From assembly GCF_002858715.1 (NCBI RefSeq), contig NZ_PJZH01000002.1, forward strand, positions 372,001-436,000: 64,000 nucleotides of DNA, in the 5' to 3' direction. The translations under genes were made by a program, and so were the position numbers. This stretch comes from Chimaeribacter coloradensis (lineage in GTDB: Bacteria; Pseudomonadota; Gammaproteobacteria; Enterobacterales; Enterobacteriaceae). The notes below the pieces were generated by a model. The model saw only the letters and a program-made list of their open reading frames with translations, had not been told where the DNA came from and did no database searches. This document shows, piece by piece, positions 48,439 through 57,499 of this stretch (within the stretch, counting starts at the first letter, position 1; every line of letters begins with the position of its first letter).

Positions 48439-49893
48439 ATGGCCACCCATCTGGTCTGGTTCAGGAATGACCTGCGTACCTTTGATAACCGGGCGCTGCA
48501 CGCCGCCTGCGAAGATCCGTCGGCCAGGGTGCTGGCCCTGTTCATCGCCACGCCCGGCCAGTGGCGGGCGCATAGCCTTGCGCCGCGCCAGGCCACCTTT
48601 ATCCACCAGACGCTGCACCACCTTCAGGCGGCGCTGGCGGCCAAAGGCATTGAACTCCACTACCACCAGTGTGACGACTTCGCCGCCGGGAATGCCTGGC
48701 TGGTGGACTTCTGCCGTGAGCAGCAGGCAGACCAGCTGTTCTATAACCGCCAGTATGAGCTGAATGAGCAGCGGCGTGACGCGGCGCTGGAGCAGGCGCT
48801 GGCCGGGCAGGTTCACTGCCGGGCATTTGATGACAGCCTGCTCCTGCCGCCGGGCAGCGTCACCACCGGCCACGGCGAGATGTACAAGGTCTACACGCCG
48901 TTCCGTAACGCCTTTCTGCGCCGCCTGACCGCCACTGACACCCGCTCCCTGCCTGCGCCCCGGCCGCGCAGTCAGGGCAGGGTGGTGCACCACCCGCTAA
49001 CGCCGTTCGACTACCCGCAACAGCCGGTGGATGAGGCGCTGTTCCCGGCGGGCGAAGAGGCGGCGCTGGCGCGGCTGCGCACCTTCTGCCGCGAGCAGGC
49101 AGCGGACTACGTCCGGCAGCGCGACCAGCCGGCCATTCAGGGCACCAGCCAGCTCTCGCCCTATCTGGCCATCGGCGTGCTCTCCCCGCGCCAGTGTTTC
49201 AACCGGTTGCAGGCGGAGTGCCCCATGATGCTGGAGCAGCGTGACGGCGGCGCGTTCGGCTGGCTCAATGAGCTGATCTGGCGCGACTTCTACCGCCACC
49301 TGCTGGTGACCTGGCCGATGCTCTGCAAACACCAGCCGTTTATCCGCTGGACGGCCTTTGTGCCGTGGCGCGAGCCGGGTGAGGCGTTCGAGGCGTGGAA
49401 ACAGGGGCGCACCGGCTACCCGATTGTAGATGCGGCGATGCGCCAGATGAACCAGACCGGCTGGATGCACAACCGGCTGCGGATGATCACCGCCAGCTAT
49501 CTGGTCAAGGATCTGCGCATCGACTGGCGCGAGGGCGAGCGCTACTTTATGTCGCAGCTGATTGACGGCGACTATGCCGCCAACAACGGCGGCTGGCAGT
49601 GGGCCGCCTCCACCGGCACCGACGCCACCCCCTATTTCCGCATCTTCAACCCCACCACCCAGGGCGAACGCTACGACAAACAGGGTGACTTCATCCGCCG
49701 CTGGGTGCCGGAGCTGGCAGAGGTGCCGGGCAGCGCCATCCATCAGCCGCATCGCTGGGCCGGACAGCAGCAGCGCGTGCTAGACTATCCGGCACCACAG
49801 GTTGACCACGCCACCGCACGGCGCGAGACGCTGGAGGCGTTCGAGGATGCCCGGCGTCATGCCCATGCCACGGAGGCTGACAACCCATACTGA
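48439..49893 (+). CDS. phrB: Deoxyribodipyrimidine photolyase (CPD, class I)
   Basis: 484 residues (E. coli 472). Light-dependent repair of cyclobutane pyrimidine dimers. N-terminal antenna domain begins HLVWFRNDLRTFDNRAL; C-terminal FAD domain contains TSQLSPYLAIGVLSPRQ, ELIWRDFYRH, GRTGYPIVDAAMRQMNQTGWMHNRLRMI and DYAANNGGWQWAASTGTDA, with the tryptophans of the electron-transfer chain. Cotranscribed with the TudS-YbgA gene, 52 bases upstream. Confidence 0.96.
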   Translation: MATHLVWFRNDLRTFDNRALHAACEDPSARVLALFIATPGQWRAHSLAPRQATFIHQTLHHLQAALAAKGIELHYHQCDDFAAGNAWLVDFCREQQADQLFYNRQYELNEQRRDAALEQALAGQVHCRAFDDSLLLPPGSVTTGHGEMYKVYTPFRNAFLRRLTATDTRSLPAPRPRSQGRVVHHPLTPFDYPQQPVDEALFPAGEEAALARLRTFCREQAADYVRQRDQPAIQGTSQLSPYLAIGVLSPRQCFNRLQAECPMMLEQRDGGAFGWLNELIWRDFYRHLLVTWPMLCKHQPFIRWTAFVPWREPGEAFEAWKQGRTGYPIVDAAMRQMNQTGWMHNRLRMITASYLVKDLRIDWREGERYFMSQLIDGDYAANNGGWQWAASTGTDATPYFRIFNPTTQGERYDKQGDFIRRWVPELAEVPGSAIHQPHRWAGQQQRVLDYPAPQVDHATARRETLEAFEDARRHAHATEADNPY

Positions 49894-49911
49894 TCGGCAT
49901 GGAGCAACGAT

Positions 49912-50895
49912 ATGAGAGGCATACGGGCAGTGGCGGCCGCGCTGGCGCTCTGGTCAGCGGCAGCCGCCGCAGAGTTTGAGGTGGTGGCGCTGGGCGTGCG
50001 CGGCGGGCTGGAGGAGGGCAACCTCAGCAGTTATCTGATCCGCAACGGTGATAATAGCCGCTACCTGGCGCTGGACGCGGGCACGCTGTTGCCGGGCATT
50101 GCGCAGGCGCTGGCAAAAGGGAGCTTCCCCCAGGTCACGCCGGAAAAAGCCGCGCCGCTGACGCCGCAGGGCTATGTGCTGCGGGAGCTGATCGGTGCCT
50201 ATTTCCTCAGCCACGGCCACCTCGACCACCTCGCCGGGCTGCTGCTGGCCGCGCCGGACGACAGCCGCAAACCGATCTACACCACCACCGACACCGCCAA
50301 CACCCTGCGCACCCACTACTTCAACTGGAAAAGCTGGCCCAATTTCAGTGACAGCGGCAACGGTACCCGGCTCGGCACCTACCGCATCAACACGCCGCCC
50401 CTGGGGCAGCGCGTCACCCTCGGCGACACCGGCCTCAGCGGCGTGATCCTCCCGCTGAGCCATGACAACAGCGCCTCGTCGATGCTGCTGGTAACGCGCG
50501 GCGAGGAGGCGTTCGCCTATTTCGGCGATACCGGCAGCGATGCCAATGAGAAATCGAAACACCTGCGCGCCGCCTGGCAGTTGCTCGCGCCGCTGGTGCA
50601 GGCGCACCGGCTGAAGGGCATCCTGATCGAAACCTCCTACGCCAACGACCAGCCCACTGACCGGCTCTACGGCCACCTGACCCCGGCGCTGCTGCTCAGC
50701 GAGCTGGAGAACCTCGCCGCCCTGAGCGGCGGCGAAGGGGCGCTGCGCGGGCTGCCGGTACTGATCAGCCACATTAAGCCCTCATTGCAGGCGGGCAGGG
50801 ACGCCCCGGCAGAGATCAGGCAGCAACTTGAGGCAGGAAACCGCCCCGGTGTTAACTTCATCTTTATGCAGCAGGGCGATCGCATTACCCTGTGA
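49912..50895 (+). CDS. Class II 3',5'-cyclic-nucleotide phosphodiesterase, secreted (CpdP-like)
   Basis: 327 residues. Signal peptide about 1-20 (ends AAA-AEFEV), so periplasmic. Metallo-hydrolase with the class II PDE signature HxHLDH (His101-Gly-His103-Leu-Asp-His106), plus LPLSHDN, YFGDTGSD and IETSYAND motifs. The family includes the periplasmic CpdP of Vibrio fischeri, which lets cells use external cAMP. It is not found here in E. coli. Gap of 16 bases from phrB. Substrate not shown by sequence. Confidence 0.85.
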   Translation: MRGIRAVAAALALWSAAAAAEFEVVALGVRGGLEEGNLSSYLIRNGDNSRYLALDAGTLLPGIAQALAKGSFPQVTPEKAAPLTPQGYVLRELIGAYFLSHGHLDHLAGLLLAAPDDSRKPIYTTTDTANTLRTHYFNWKSWPNFSDSGNGTRLGTYRINTPPLGQRVTLGDTGLSGVILPLSHDNSASSMLLVTRGEEAFAYFGDTGSDANEKSKHLRAAWQLLAPLVQAHRLKGILIETSYANDQPTDRLYGHLTPALLLSELENLAALSGGEGALRGLPVLISHIKPSLQAGRDAPAEIRQQLEAGNRPGVNFIFMQQGDRITL

Positions 50896-50927
50896 CGCGT
50901 TATTTCCCCGATTAAGAGAACCAGACC

Positions 50928-51671
50928 ATGCGCAATACCGAGCTTGAACGCCTGATTAACCAGAAACTGAGCGTCAACGACTTCAAAGACTACGCCCCCA
51001 ACGGGCTACAGGTCGAAGGGCGTGAGGCGGTGCAGCGCATCGTTACCGGCGTCACCGCCAGCCAGGCGCTGCTGGATGCGGCGGTGGAACACCAGGCCGA
51101 TGCGATAGTGGTGCACCACGGCTACTTCTGGAAAAACGAGCCGGTGGCGGTGCGCGGCATGAAGCGCAACCGGCTGAAAACCCTGCTGACTAATGACATC
51201 AACCTCTACGGTTACCACCTGCCGCTGGACGCCCACCCGCAGCTGGGCAACAACGCGCAACTGGCGCTGGCATTTGGCATTGAGGTACAGGGCGAGGTGA
51301 TGCCGCTGGTGCCGTACGGCGAGCTGGCGACGCCGCTCACCGGCGCGGAATTGCGCCTGCGCATTGAGCAGCAGCTCGGCCGCAGCGTGCTGCACAGCGA
51401 CATCGGCGCACCGGAGACCATCAAACGTGTGGCCTGGTGCAGCGGCGGCGGCCAGGGCTTTATCCAGCAGGCGGCCGACTTCGGCGTGGATGCCTTTATC
51501 AGCGGTGAAGTCTCGGAGCAGACCATCCACATCGCCCGTGAAATGGGCCTGCACTTCTTCGCCGCCGGCCACCACGCCACCGAACGCGGCGGCGTCCGCG
51601 CTCTCGGCGACTGGCTCGCCGCCGAACACGGCCTGGATGTCACCTTTATCGATATTGATAATCCGGCATGA
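50928..51671 (+). CDS. ybgI: NIF3-family GTP cyclohydrolase-like protein YbgI
   Basis: 247 residues, the E. coli length. NIF3/DUF34 family with a di-metal site (VVHHGYFWKNE, LDAHPQLGNN, GHHATERGG). Often annotated as type 2 GTP cyclohydrolase I; true function unsettled. In E. coli ybgI lies directly before the pxp genes; here the Hcp cassette comes between. Confidence 0.95.
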   Translation: MRNTELERLINQKLSVNDFKDYAPNGLQVEGREAVQRIVTGVTASQALLDAAVEHQADAIVVHHGYFWKNEPVAVRGMKRNRLKTLLTNDINLYGYHLPLDAHPQLGNNAQLALAFGIEVQGEVMPLVPYGELATPLTGAELRLRIEQQLGRSVLHSDIGAPETIKRVAWCSGGGQGFIQQAADFGVDAFISGEVSEQTIHIAREMGLHFFAAGHHATERGGVRALGDWLAAEHGLDVTFIDIDNPA

Positions 51672-51676
51672 TGTGA

Positions 51677-51698
51677 AAAGGGGCGATTGCCCCTTTTT
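51677..51698. terminator. Terminator after ybgI
   Basis: AAAAGGGGC-gatt-GCCCCTTTTT, with a T run on plus and four T on minus. It lies between the convergent ybgI and the cassette's last gene and may serve both. Confidence 0.88.
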
Positions 51699-51716
51699 AA
51701 TGAGAACGGATGAGGA

Positions 51717-52208
51717 TCATGGCGAGGAGAGAGTGACTGCCTGCTGCTTTGCCTGTTCCAACACAAGAAGGCATCGCTTGCCCTTTTCACCGGTTGCCAG
51801 CAGAGCACGGCGGGCAGCGTGATAATAATTGGTATAAAACGCCTGCTGTTCTTCAAAAAACGGCATCCCGCAGACGGTTGACGTGCCCATCATCGGTGCA
51901 TATTTTCCCTCATCAATAATGGCTAACACGGCGTACGCATTACGCGGCAGGGCGCTTGCTAATGACACCCCTAACCAGGTTGCCCATCCGCCGTCCAGAC
52001 CGGGTGCCAGCACAGGGGCTAGCCTGATCCAGTCAGGATCGCCCCTCGCGATACCGTCAAAAACCGGCTGTGCCTGCTCATCGGTCATTCGCTGTATGAC
52101 GGTATCGACGCCCCGCGTCTGAATATCTGCCAGTAACGCTGACGGGGTAATGGGTGCTGCTGCAGAGAGGGAAGGTATTAGCATCAGCATTGCAGTCAGC
52201 CCTTTCAT
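51717..52208 (-). CDS. Secreted protein, candidate Tldi1-type immunity protein
   Basis: 163 residues with a clear signal peptide (MKGLTAMLMLIPSLSAAA), so periplasmic. No enzyme motif seen; the mature part is helical with one central cysteine (STVCGMPFFEEQQAFYTNYYH) and another near the end. Its ATG overlaps the stop of the transpeptidase toxin gene (ATGA). A Tlde1 toxin acts on periplasmic peptidoglycan and needs an exported immunity partner; position, size and export fit. I do not recognise the sequence itself. Confidence 0.72.
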   Translation of the reverse strand: MKGLTAMLMLIPSLSAAAPITPSALLADIQTRGVDTVIQRMTDEQAQPVFDGIARGDPDWIRLAPVLAPGLDGGWATWLGVSLASALPRNAYAVLAIIDEGKYAPMMGTSTVCGMPFFEEQQAFYTNYYHAARRALLATGEKGKRCLLVLEQAKQQAVTLSSP

Positions 52209-52576
52209 TCAACCACAACAAGCTGACGCTCGCCGCCTCGAATAGAGTTGACGAGCCGGTGGCGGATTGTGGCGTTCACCACAATACAGCCCTCTGATGC
52301 CCAGCCAAAAGGTGGGTTTCTGCGTTCAGCATGAACATAAAAATGGCTGCGCCCATACATGGTGTTGGTGGCATCCGGGACAAGCTGAACAGTCATGGGG
52401 CCAAACTTCCGGGAAATCTGGCCGAAGTGATAGGTACCGCGCGGTAATGGCCCTAATCCTCTTACGTGTTGGCGGTCAGGATTATTTTTGTTCGTCATGC
52501 GCCCGGCATAACCTGTGCCGATAAATTCGCCATTAAGATATAAATCGCCACTTCGTTGATGATATATCCATGTCAT
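52205..52576 (-). CDS. Tlde1-like L,D-transpeptidase, type VI secretion effector (DUF2778)
   Basis: 123 residues, no signal peptide, so delivery by secretion is required. C-terminal L,D-transpeptidase-like site: His82 (FYVHAERR) and Cys97 in ASEGCIV; LPRGTYHFG and the GTGYAGR stretch are also typical of DUF2778. Tlde1 of Salmonella cuts and exchanges D-amino acids on peptide stems in target cells. AAGGA is eight bases before the ATG. 10-base gap after hcp and overlap with the next gene indicate one operon. Low GC. Confidence 0.85.
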   Translation of the reverse strand: MTWIYHQRSGDLYLNGEFIGTGYAGRMTNKNNPDRQHVRGLGPLPRGTYHFGQISRKFGPMTVQLVPDATNTMYGRSHFYVHAERRNPPFGWASEGCIVVNATIRHRLVNSIRGGERQLVVVE

Positions 52577-52586
52577 AGCATGTTCC

Positions 52587-53078
52587 TTACGCTATTGTAC
52601 GTTCATTCCAGCTATCTGAGTGAATAATATTGCCGTCTAAATATTTCCAGGTAATACGTTGATAGCGTAACTCGACATATTCCAGGTGGGGGCGTTTTTC
52701 GCCATAAGCCATTTTAATATCGTACATAATAGGGGTAACCCCTAATACGGTCACTCCTTCCAGAAAGACATTAAAGTATTCTTCTTCCCAACCATTATGG
52801 TTAATGCGATACCATTTAAATTCAGCCGAATTAAGCATTTTCCCGCTGCTGGCTGCCTGGTAAAGCCAGGGGCTGGAAGCGTCAATTTGCTTATCAAAGC
52901 AGAACGCACCATGTATCCGCGTGCCGGTGAGTTTGCCGGAATGCTCATCCGTGGGGATAGAAACATCATGGTTAAGACCGGTAACTTCAATACTCCTTTC
53001 TCTGCCCTTTATATTGACGTCGCCTTTGATATCCACGCCGCCATCATCTTTAAGCCATAAATAGAGAGGTATGGACAT
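52587..53078 (-). CDS. hcp: Hcp-family type VI secretion tube protein
   Basis: 163 residues from ATG 53078, preceded by AAGGAGTG; an in-frame GTG two codons earlier is not used. Hcp features: MSIPLYLWLKDDGGVDIKG, IEVTGLNHDVSIPTDEHSGKLTGTRIH and the C-terminal YVELRYQRITWKYLDGNIIHSDSW. Hcp rings form the inner tube of the T6SS and carry small effectors in the lumen. No other T6SS gene is in the window, so the apparatus must be elsewhere. The region is AT-rich: 52621-52680 has only 20 G/C of 60. Confidence 0.9.
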   Translation of the reverse strand: MSIPLYLWLKDDGGVDIKGDVNIKGRERSIEVTGLNHDVSIPTDEHSGKLTGTRIHGAFCFDKQIDASSPWLYQAASSGKMLNSAEFKWYRINHNGWEEEYFNVFLEGVTVLGVTPIMYDIKMAYGEKRPHLEYVELRYQRITWKYLDGNIIHSDSWNERTIA

Positions 53079-53329
53079 GATCACTCCTTTTAATCAGACG
53101 CATTATTTTATGGCTGATTTTTGGAGGCAACTGTGATCCCGTCCGGAAATAACAGGCGCAGCCCTGAGCAGAGTTTTGAGTTCCAAGGGGCGCAGGATGG
53201 GCCGCCTTATGCTATTGATACTAGCAGGTGCGGCGTCAGGGCGGGGGCGGCAGGTTGACAGCGCCCCCCGCTTTACTGCATAACAATGCGTGTTAAATTG
53301 ATAATTATTCTTTATCTAAGGGGCGGGAA
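53079..53329. promoter_or_regulatory. Gap between the hcp cassette and pxpB
   Basis: About 250 bases between divergent operons. Its two ends must hold the hcp and pxpB promoters; the part 53280-53325 (AATTGATAATTATTC) is AT-rich. No att-like repeats or gene remnants were recognised. Confidence 0.4.
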
Positions 53330-53986
53330 GTGCAGCGAGCACGTTGTTATCTGTTAGGGGAACGCGCAGTCGTTCTCGAGCTGGAGCCGCCGGTGACGTT
53401 ACAGAGCCAACAGCGGATCTGGGGGCTGGCGGAGCGGTTGCGCGGCCGGGCGGATGTCCGGGAGGCGGTGCCGGGGATGAATAACCTCACCATTTTCCTG
53501 GCGGAACCGCAGGCGGTGGCGCTGGACGCCATCGAGCGGCTGCAACGCTGGTGGGAAGAGAGCGAGGCGCTGGTACCGGAGGCGCGGGACATCGACATCC
53601 CGGTGATCTACGGCGGCACCCACGGCCCTGACCTGGAGGTCGTCGCGCGCCATACCGGGCTGACGCCGCAACAGGTGGTGGAGGCCCACGCCTCCGCCCA
53701 GTATGTGGTCTACTTCCTCGGCTTCCTGCCGGGCTTCTCCTATTTCGGCGGTATGCCGGAGCAACTGGCGACCCCACGCCGCGGCGAGCCGCGCCTGCTG
53801 GTGCCGGCCGGTTCCGTCGGCATCGCCGGGGCGCAGACCGGCATCTACCCGCTGGCGTCGCCCGGCGGCTGGCAGCTGATCGGCCAGACGCCGCAGGCGC
53901 TGTTTATGCCTGACCAGATGCCGCCGACCCTGCTGCACCCCGGTGACAACGTGCGCTTTGTGCCGCAACAGGAGGGCGTATGCTGA
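53330..53986 (+). CDS. pxpB: 5-oxoprolinase subunit PxpB
   Basis: 218 residues, GTG start; the E. coli YbgJ homologue begins with the same QRARCYL. Small-subunit KipI-like domain of the biotin-independent allophanate-hydrolase family ([36 protein letters not shown]). With PxpA and PxpC it hydrolyses 5-oxoproline to glutamate using ATP. Overlaps pxpC by seven bases. Confidence 0.95.
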   Translation: MQRARCYLLGERAVVLELEPPVTLQSQQRIWGLAERLRGRADVREAVPGMNNLTIFLAEPQAVALDAIERLQRWWEESEALVPEARDIDIPVIYGGTHGPDLEVVARHTGLTPQQVVEAHASAQYVVYFLGFLPGFSYFGGMPEQLATPRRGEPRLLVPAGSVGIAGAQTGIYPLASPGGWQLIGQTPQALFMPDQMPPTLLHPGDNVRFVPQQEGVC

Positions 53987-54909
53987 AAATTATCCGCCCC
54001 GGTATGTACGCCGCCGTACAGGACTTAGGCCGCCACGGCTTCCGCGCGCTGGGCATCAGCCAGACCGGCGCCCTCGACCAGCCGGCGCTGCAACTGGCGA
54101 ATATGCTGGTAGGCAACGCGCCGGGTGCCGCCGGGATAGAGATTACCCTCGGCCAGTTCACGGCTGAATTTTTACGCGACGGCTGGATCGCGCTGACCGG
54201 TGCCGGGTGTGATGCCGAGCTGGACGGCCAGAAGCTCTGGACCGGCTGGCGCTACCCGGTGCAGCCGGGGCAGCGGCTGGTGCTCGGGATGCCGAAACGC
54301 GGGATGCGCAGCTACCTGGCGCTCTCCGGCGGCATCAACGTGCCGGAGGTGCTCGGCTCACGCAGCACCGACCTGAAAGCGGGCATTGGCGGCTTCCACG
54401 GCCGGCGCTTGCAGGAAGGGGACCTGCTGCCGCTGGGCGAGCCGGTGAACCTGCCGCAGCGCGCCACCGGCATTAAACAGTTGCTGTTCAATAACCGCAT
54501 CCGCGCCTTGCCGGGGCCGGAGTACCAGGAGTTCAGCCCCGAGGCGCAGGCGTCGTTCTGGCGCACGGCGTGGCAGCTCAGCCCGCAGAGTAACCGCATG
54601 GGCTACCGGCTGCATGGCCACGCGCTGGAGCGCACTACCGACCGCGAGATGCTGTCGCACGGCCTGCTGCCGGGGGTGGTGCAGGTGCCGGGCAACGGCC
54701 AGCCGATTGTGCTGCTGGCCGACGCGCAAACCACCGGCGGCTACCCGCGCATCGCCTGCGTGATTGAGGCAGATCTCTACCACCTGGCGCAAATCCGGCT
54801 TGGTGAGCCGATCCACTTTATTAAATGCACACTGGAAGAGGCCCATCAGGCCAAGGCGGAGCAGGCGCGTTTCCTGCAACAGGTTGAGCGGGGGTTAGAT
54901 GGGCGTTGA
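53980..54909 (+). CDS. pxpC: 5-oxoprolinase subunit PxpC
   Basis: 309 residues (YbgK). KipA/cyclophilin-like fold with [37 protein letters not shown]-like [31 protein letters not shown], and [14 protein letters not shown]. Partner of PxpB. The start overlaps pxpB and the end overlaps pxpA by 11 bases, so translation is coupled. Confidence 0.95.
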   Translation: MLKIIRPGMYAAVQDLGRHGFRALGISQTGALDQPALQLANMLVGNAPGAAGIEITLGQFTAEFLRDGWIALTGAGCDAELDGQKLWTGWRYPVQPGQRLVLGMPKRGMRSYLALSGGINVPEVLGSRSTDLKAGIGGFHGRRLQEGDLLPLGEPVNLPQRATGIKQLLFNNRIRALPGPEYQEFSPEAQASFWRTAWQLSPQSNRMGYRLHGHALERTTDREMLSHGLLPGVVQVPGNGQPIVLLADAQTTGGYPRIACVIEADLYHLAQIRLGEPIHFIKCTLEEAHQAKAEQARFLQQVERGLDGR

Positions 54910-55636
54910 TTTAAATGCGGATCTGGGCGAAGGCTGTGCCAACGATCGTGAACTGCTGCAACTGGTGAGCTCGGCCAATATCGCCTGCGGCTTCCACGCC
55001 GGGGACGCGCAAACTATGGTGCAGTCGGTGCGCTGGGCGCTGGAATTCGGCGTCGCCATCGGCGCGCACCCCAGCTTCCCGGACCGGGAGAACTTCGGCC
55101 GCACGGCGATGCAGCTCCCGCCGGAGACGGTCTACGCCCAGGTGCTTTATCAGGTCGGGGCGCTGGCGGCGATTGCCCGCGCCGAGGGCGGCACGCTGGT
55201 GCATGTGAAGCCCCACGGCATGCTTTACAACCAGGCGGCGAAAGACCCCGCGCTGGCGGATGCCATTGCCCGCGCGGTGCAGGCGGTGGATGGCTCGCTG
55301 CGGCTGGTGGGGCTGGCGGGCAGTGAGCTGATCCGCGCCGGCCAGCGCCTTGGCCTGCAAACCCGGCAGGAGGTGTTCGCTGACCGCCGCTACCGGGAGG
55401 ACGGCACCCTGGTGCCGCGCAACGAGCCGGACGCGCTGATCGAGAGCGACGAGCAGGCGCTGGCGCAAACCTTGCATATGGTGGAGCGGGGGGAGGTGAT
55501 CAGCCGCCACGGGCAGGCGGTGCCGGTTCAGGCGGACAGCGTCTGTCTGCACGGTGACGGTGCCCATGCGCTGGCGTTTGCCCGCCTGCTGCGCCGCAAC
55601 TTTGAGCAACGGCAGATTGCCGTTCGCGCCGCCTGA
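54899..55636 (+). CDS. pxpA: 5-oxoprolinase subunit PxpA (LamB/YcsF family)
   Basis: 245 residues. YcsF-type: [51 protein letters not shown] and [15 protein letters not shown]. The E. coli protein is YbgL. Last of the pxpBCA trio; 80 bases then lead to a permease pair. Confidence 0.95.
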   Translation: MGVDLNADLGEGCANDRELLQLVSSANIACGFHAGDAQTMVQSVRWALEFGVAIGAHPSFPDRENFGRTAMQLPPETVYAQVLYQVGALAAIARAEGGTLVHVKPHGMLYNQAAKDPALADAIARAVQAVDGSLRLVGLAGSELIRAGQRLGLQTRQEVFADRRYREDGTLVPRNEPDALIESDEQALAQTLHMVERGEVISRHGQAVPVQADSVCLHGDGAHALAFARLLRRNFEQRQIAVRAA

Positions 55637-55716
55637 CCTTCCCCACGTTTTCGCCCGTGCGGGCATTTTGTACACCGGGTTCTGCCCGGTGTCTGACCTC
55701 TTAGGGAGCTGGAACT

Positions 55717-56445
55717 ATGCAACAGGCTGTGAACTTGTGGCCACTGGTCGGCATCGCTGCGATCGTGATTGGCTTTTTACTGCGGTTTAACGCGGTGCTG
55801 GTGGTGATTGTCGCCGGCATCATTACCGGGCTGGCCGCGCAGATGCCGGTGGCGGCCATTCTGGAGAAGCTCGGTGCCGGCTTTATGAGCACCCGTACCC
55901 TGCCGCTGATCCTGCTGCTGCCGCTGGCGGTGATCGGCCTGCTGGAGCGCCACGGGCTGAAAGAGCGGGCGCAGGCGTTTATTGCCACCATCCACAGCGC
56001 CACCGCCGGGCGGCTGCTGACGGTCTACCTGCTGGCGCGGGAGCTGACGGCGGCGCTGGGGCTGACCAGCCTCGGCGGCCACCCGCAGATGGTGCGGCCG
56101 ATGCTCGCGCCGATGACCGAAGGGGCGGCCACCGCCCGGCATGGTGAACTGCCGGAAGCGACCCGCCACCGCCTGCGGGCGATGGCCGCGGCCACCGATA
56201 ACATCGGGCTGTTTTTTGGCGAGGATATTTTTGTCGCGTTCGGGGCCATTATCTTTATGCATAACTTTATGCTGGAGTCCGCCGGGGTGCAGACCGAGCC
56301 GCTGCATATCGCGCTGTGGGGCATTCCCACGGCGGTGTGTGCCTTCCTGATCCACGCGTTCCGCCTGAACCGGCTCGACCGGCAGCTCAAGCGTGAACTC
56401 TCAGCGCTCAACAGCACGGCGTTGTCCCGCAAAGGAGGCCGCTGA
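55717..56445 (+). CDS. DUF969-family membrane protein, 5-oxoproline transporter subunit
   Basis: 242 residues, largely hydrophobic with about six membrane segments. DUF969 features: VIVAGIITGLAAQMP, TRTLPLILLLPLAVIGLLERHGLKERA, GLTSLGGHPQMVRPMLAPM. DUF969 and DUF979 pairs next to pxp genes are annotated as 5-oxoproline transporter subunits; that is context-based. GGGAGCT precedes the ATG. Confidence 0.88.
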   Translation: MQQAVNLWPLVGIAAIVIGFLLRFNAVLVVIVAGIITGLAAQMPVAAILEKLGAGFMSTRTLPLILLLPLAVIGLLERHGLKERAQAFIATIHSATAGRLLTVYLLARELTAALGLTSLGGHPQMVRPMLAPMTEGAATARHGELPEATRHRLRAMAAATDNIGLFFGEDIFVAFGAIIFMHNFMLESAGVQTEPLHIALWGIPTAVCAFLIHAFRLNRLDRQLKRELSALNSTALSRKGGR

Positions 56446-57455
56446 TGTTCCAGCAACACTATCTCTATGTTCTGGCCGGGGTGTTACTGCTGATCGTCAG
56501 CGTGATGTCCCTGCGTGACCGCGCCAACCCGCGCCGCCTGTTTACCGGCCTGTTCTGGGGGCTGTATGGGCTGATCTTCCTGCTGGGCGACTGGGCGGGC
56601 CACTGGGCCGCTGCCTATGGCGGGGCGGAAGGGACGCGCACCCTGAATATTGCGGTGGGCGTGCTGGTGGTGCTGATGGCGCTGATCGCCGGGTTCGGCG
56701 GCGTGCGCCTCGGCAGTTACCACCAGCGCAGTGAAAAGGCGCGTACCGAGAGCGCCCTCCGGCTCGGCAACCGGCTGTTCCTGCCGGCGCTGGCGATCCC
56801 GGTGGTGACGGTGCTGGGGGTGCTGGCGTTCAACCATATTCCCGGCCTGGCCTCGACGGTGTTTGGTGCCGGCAGCCCGCCGACGCTCAACACGCTCTTC
56901 TCCATGCTGGTCGGCTGCGTGATTGGCCTGCTGATGGCGCTGCAGATGACGCGGGATTCGGCGCTGCAATCGGTGCAGGAGACGCGCCGCCTGCTCGACT
57001 CCATCGGCTGGGCGTTTATCCTGCCGCAGATCCTGGCGACGCTGGGGCTGCTGTTCACCTCCGCCGGGGTCGGCACCGCCATTTCCCACCTGACGCAGGA
57101 ATACCTGGCGGTAGACCACCGGCTGGTGGCGGTGGCGGCGTACGCCATCGGCATGGCGCTGCTGACGATGGTGATGGGCAACGCCTTCGCCGCCTTCCCG
57201 ATTGTCACCGCCGGGATCGGCATCCCGATTCTGGTGATGCAGCAGGGCGGCAACCCGGCCGTAATGGCAGCGATCGGGATGTTCTCCGGCTACTGCGGCA
57301 CGCTGATGACGCCGATGGCCGCCAACTTCAACATCGTGCCCGCCGCACTGCTGGAGTTGCCGGACCGCAACGCCGTGATCAAAGCGCAAATCCCCACCGG
57401 GGTGGCGCTGCTGGTAGTGAACATTTTCCTGCTCTACTTTTTGATGTTTTTATAG
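56445..57455 (+). CDS. DUF979-family membrane protein, 5-oxoproline transporter subunit
   Basis: 336 residues, eight to ten membrane segments (SLRDRANPRRLFTGLFWGLYGLIFLLG, FPIVTAGIGIPILVMQ, MFSGYCGTLMTPMAANFNIVPAALLEL). The ATG overlaps the DUF969 stop by one base (TGATG) with AAAGGAGG before it, so the two subunits are made together. Confidence 0.88.
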   Translation: MFQQHYLYVLAGVLLLIVSVMSLRDRANPRRLFTGLFWGLYGLIFLLGDWAGHWAAAYGGAEGTRTLNIAVGVLVVLMALIAGFGGVRLGSYHQRSEKARTESALRLGNRLFLPALAIPVVTVLGVLAFNHIPGLASTVFGAGSPPTLNTLFSMLVGCVIGLLMALQMTRDSALQSVQETRRLLDSIGWAFILPQILATLGLLFTSAGVGTAISHLTQEYLAVDHRLVAVAAYAIGMALLTMVMGNAFAAFPIVTAGIGIPILVMQQGGNPAVMAAIGMFSGYCGTLMTPMAANFNIVPAALLELPDRNAVIKAQIPTGVALLVVNIFLLYFLMFL

Positions 57456-57499
57456 CCCACTGACTATGCTGAAAGCAGGGCCAGTGGGGAGGAACAACG

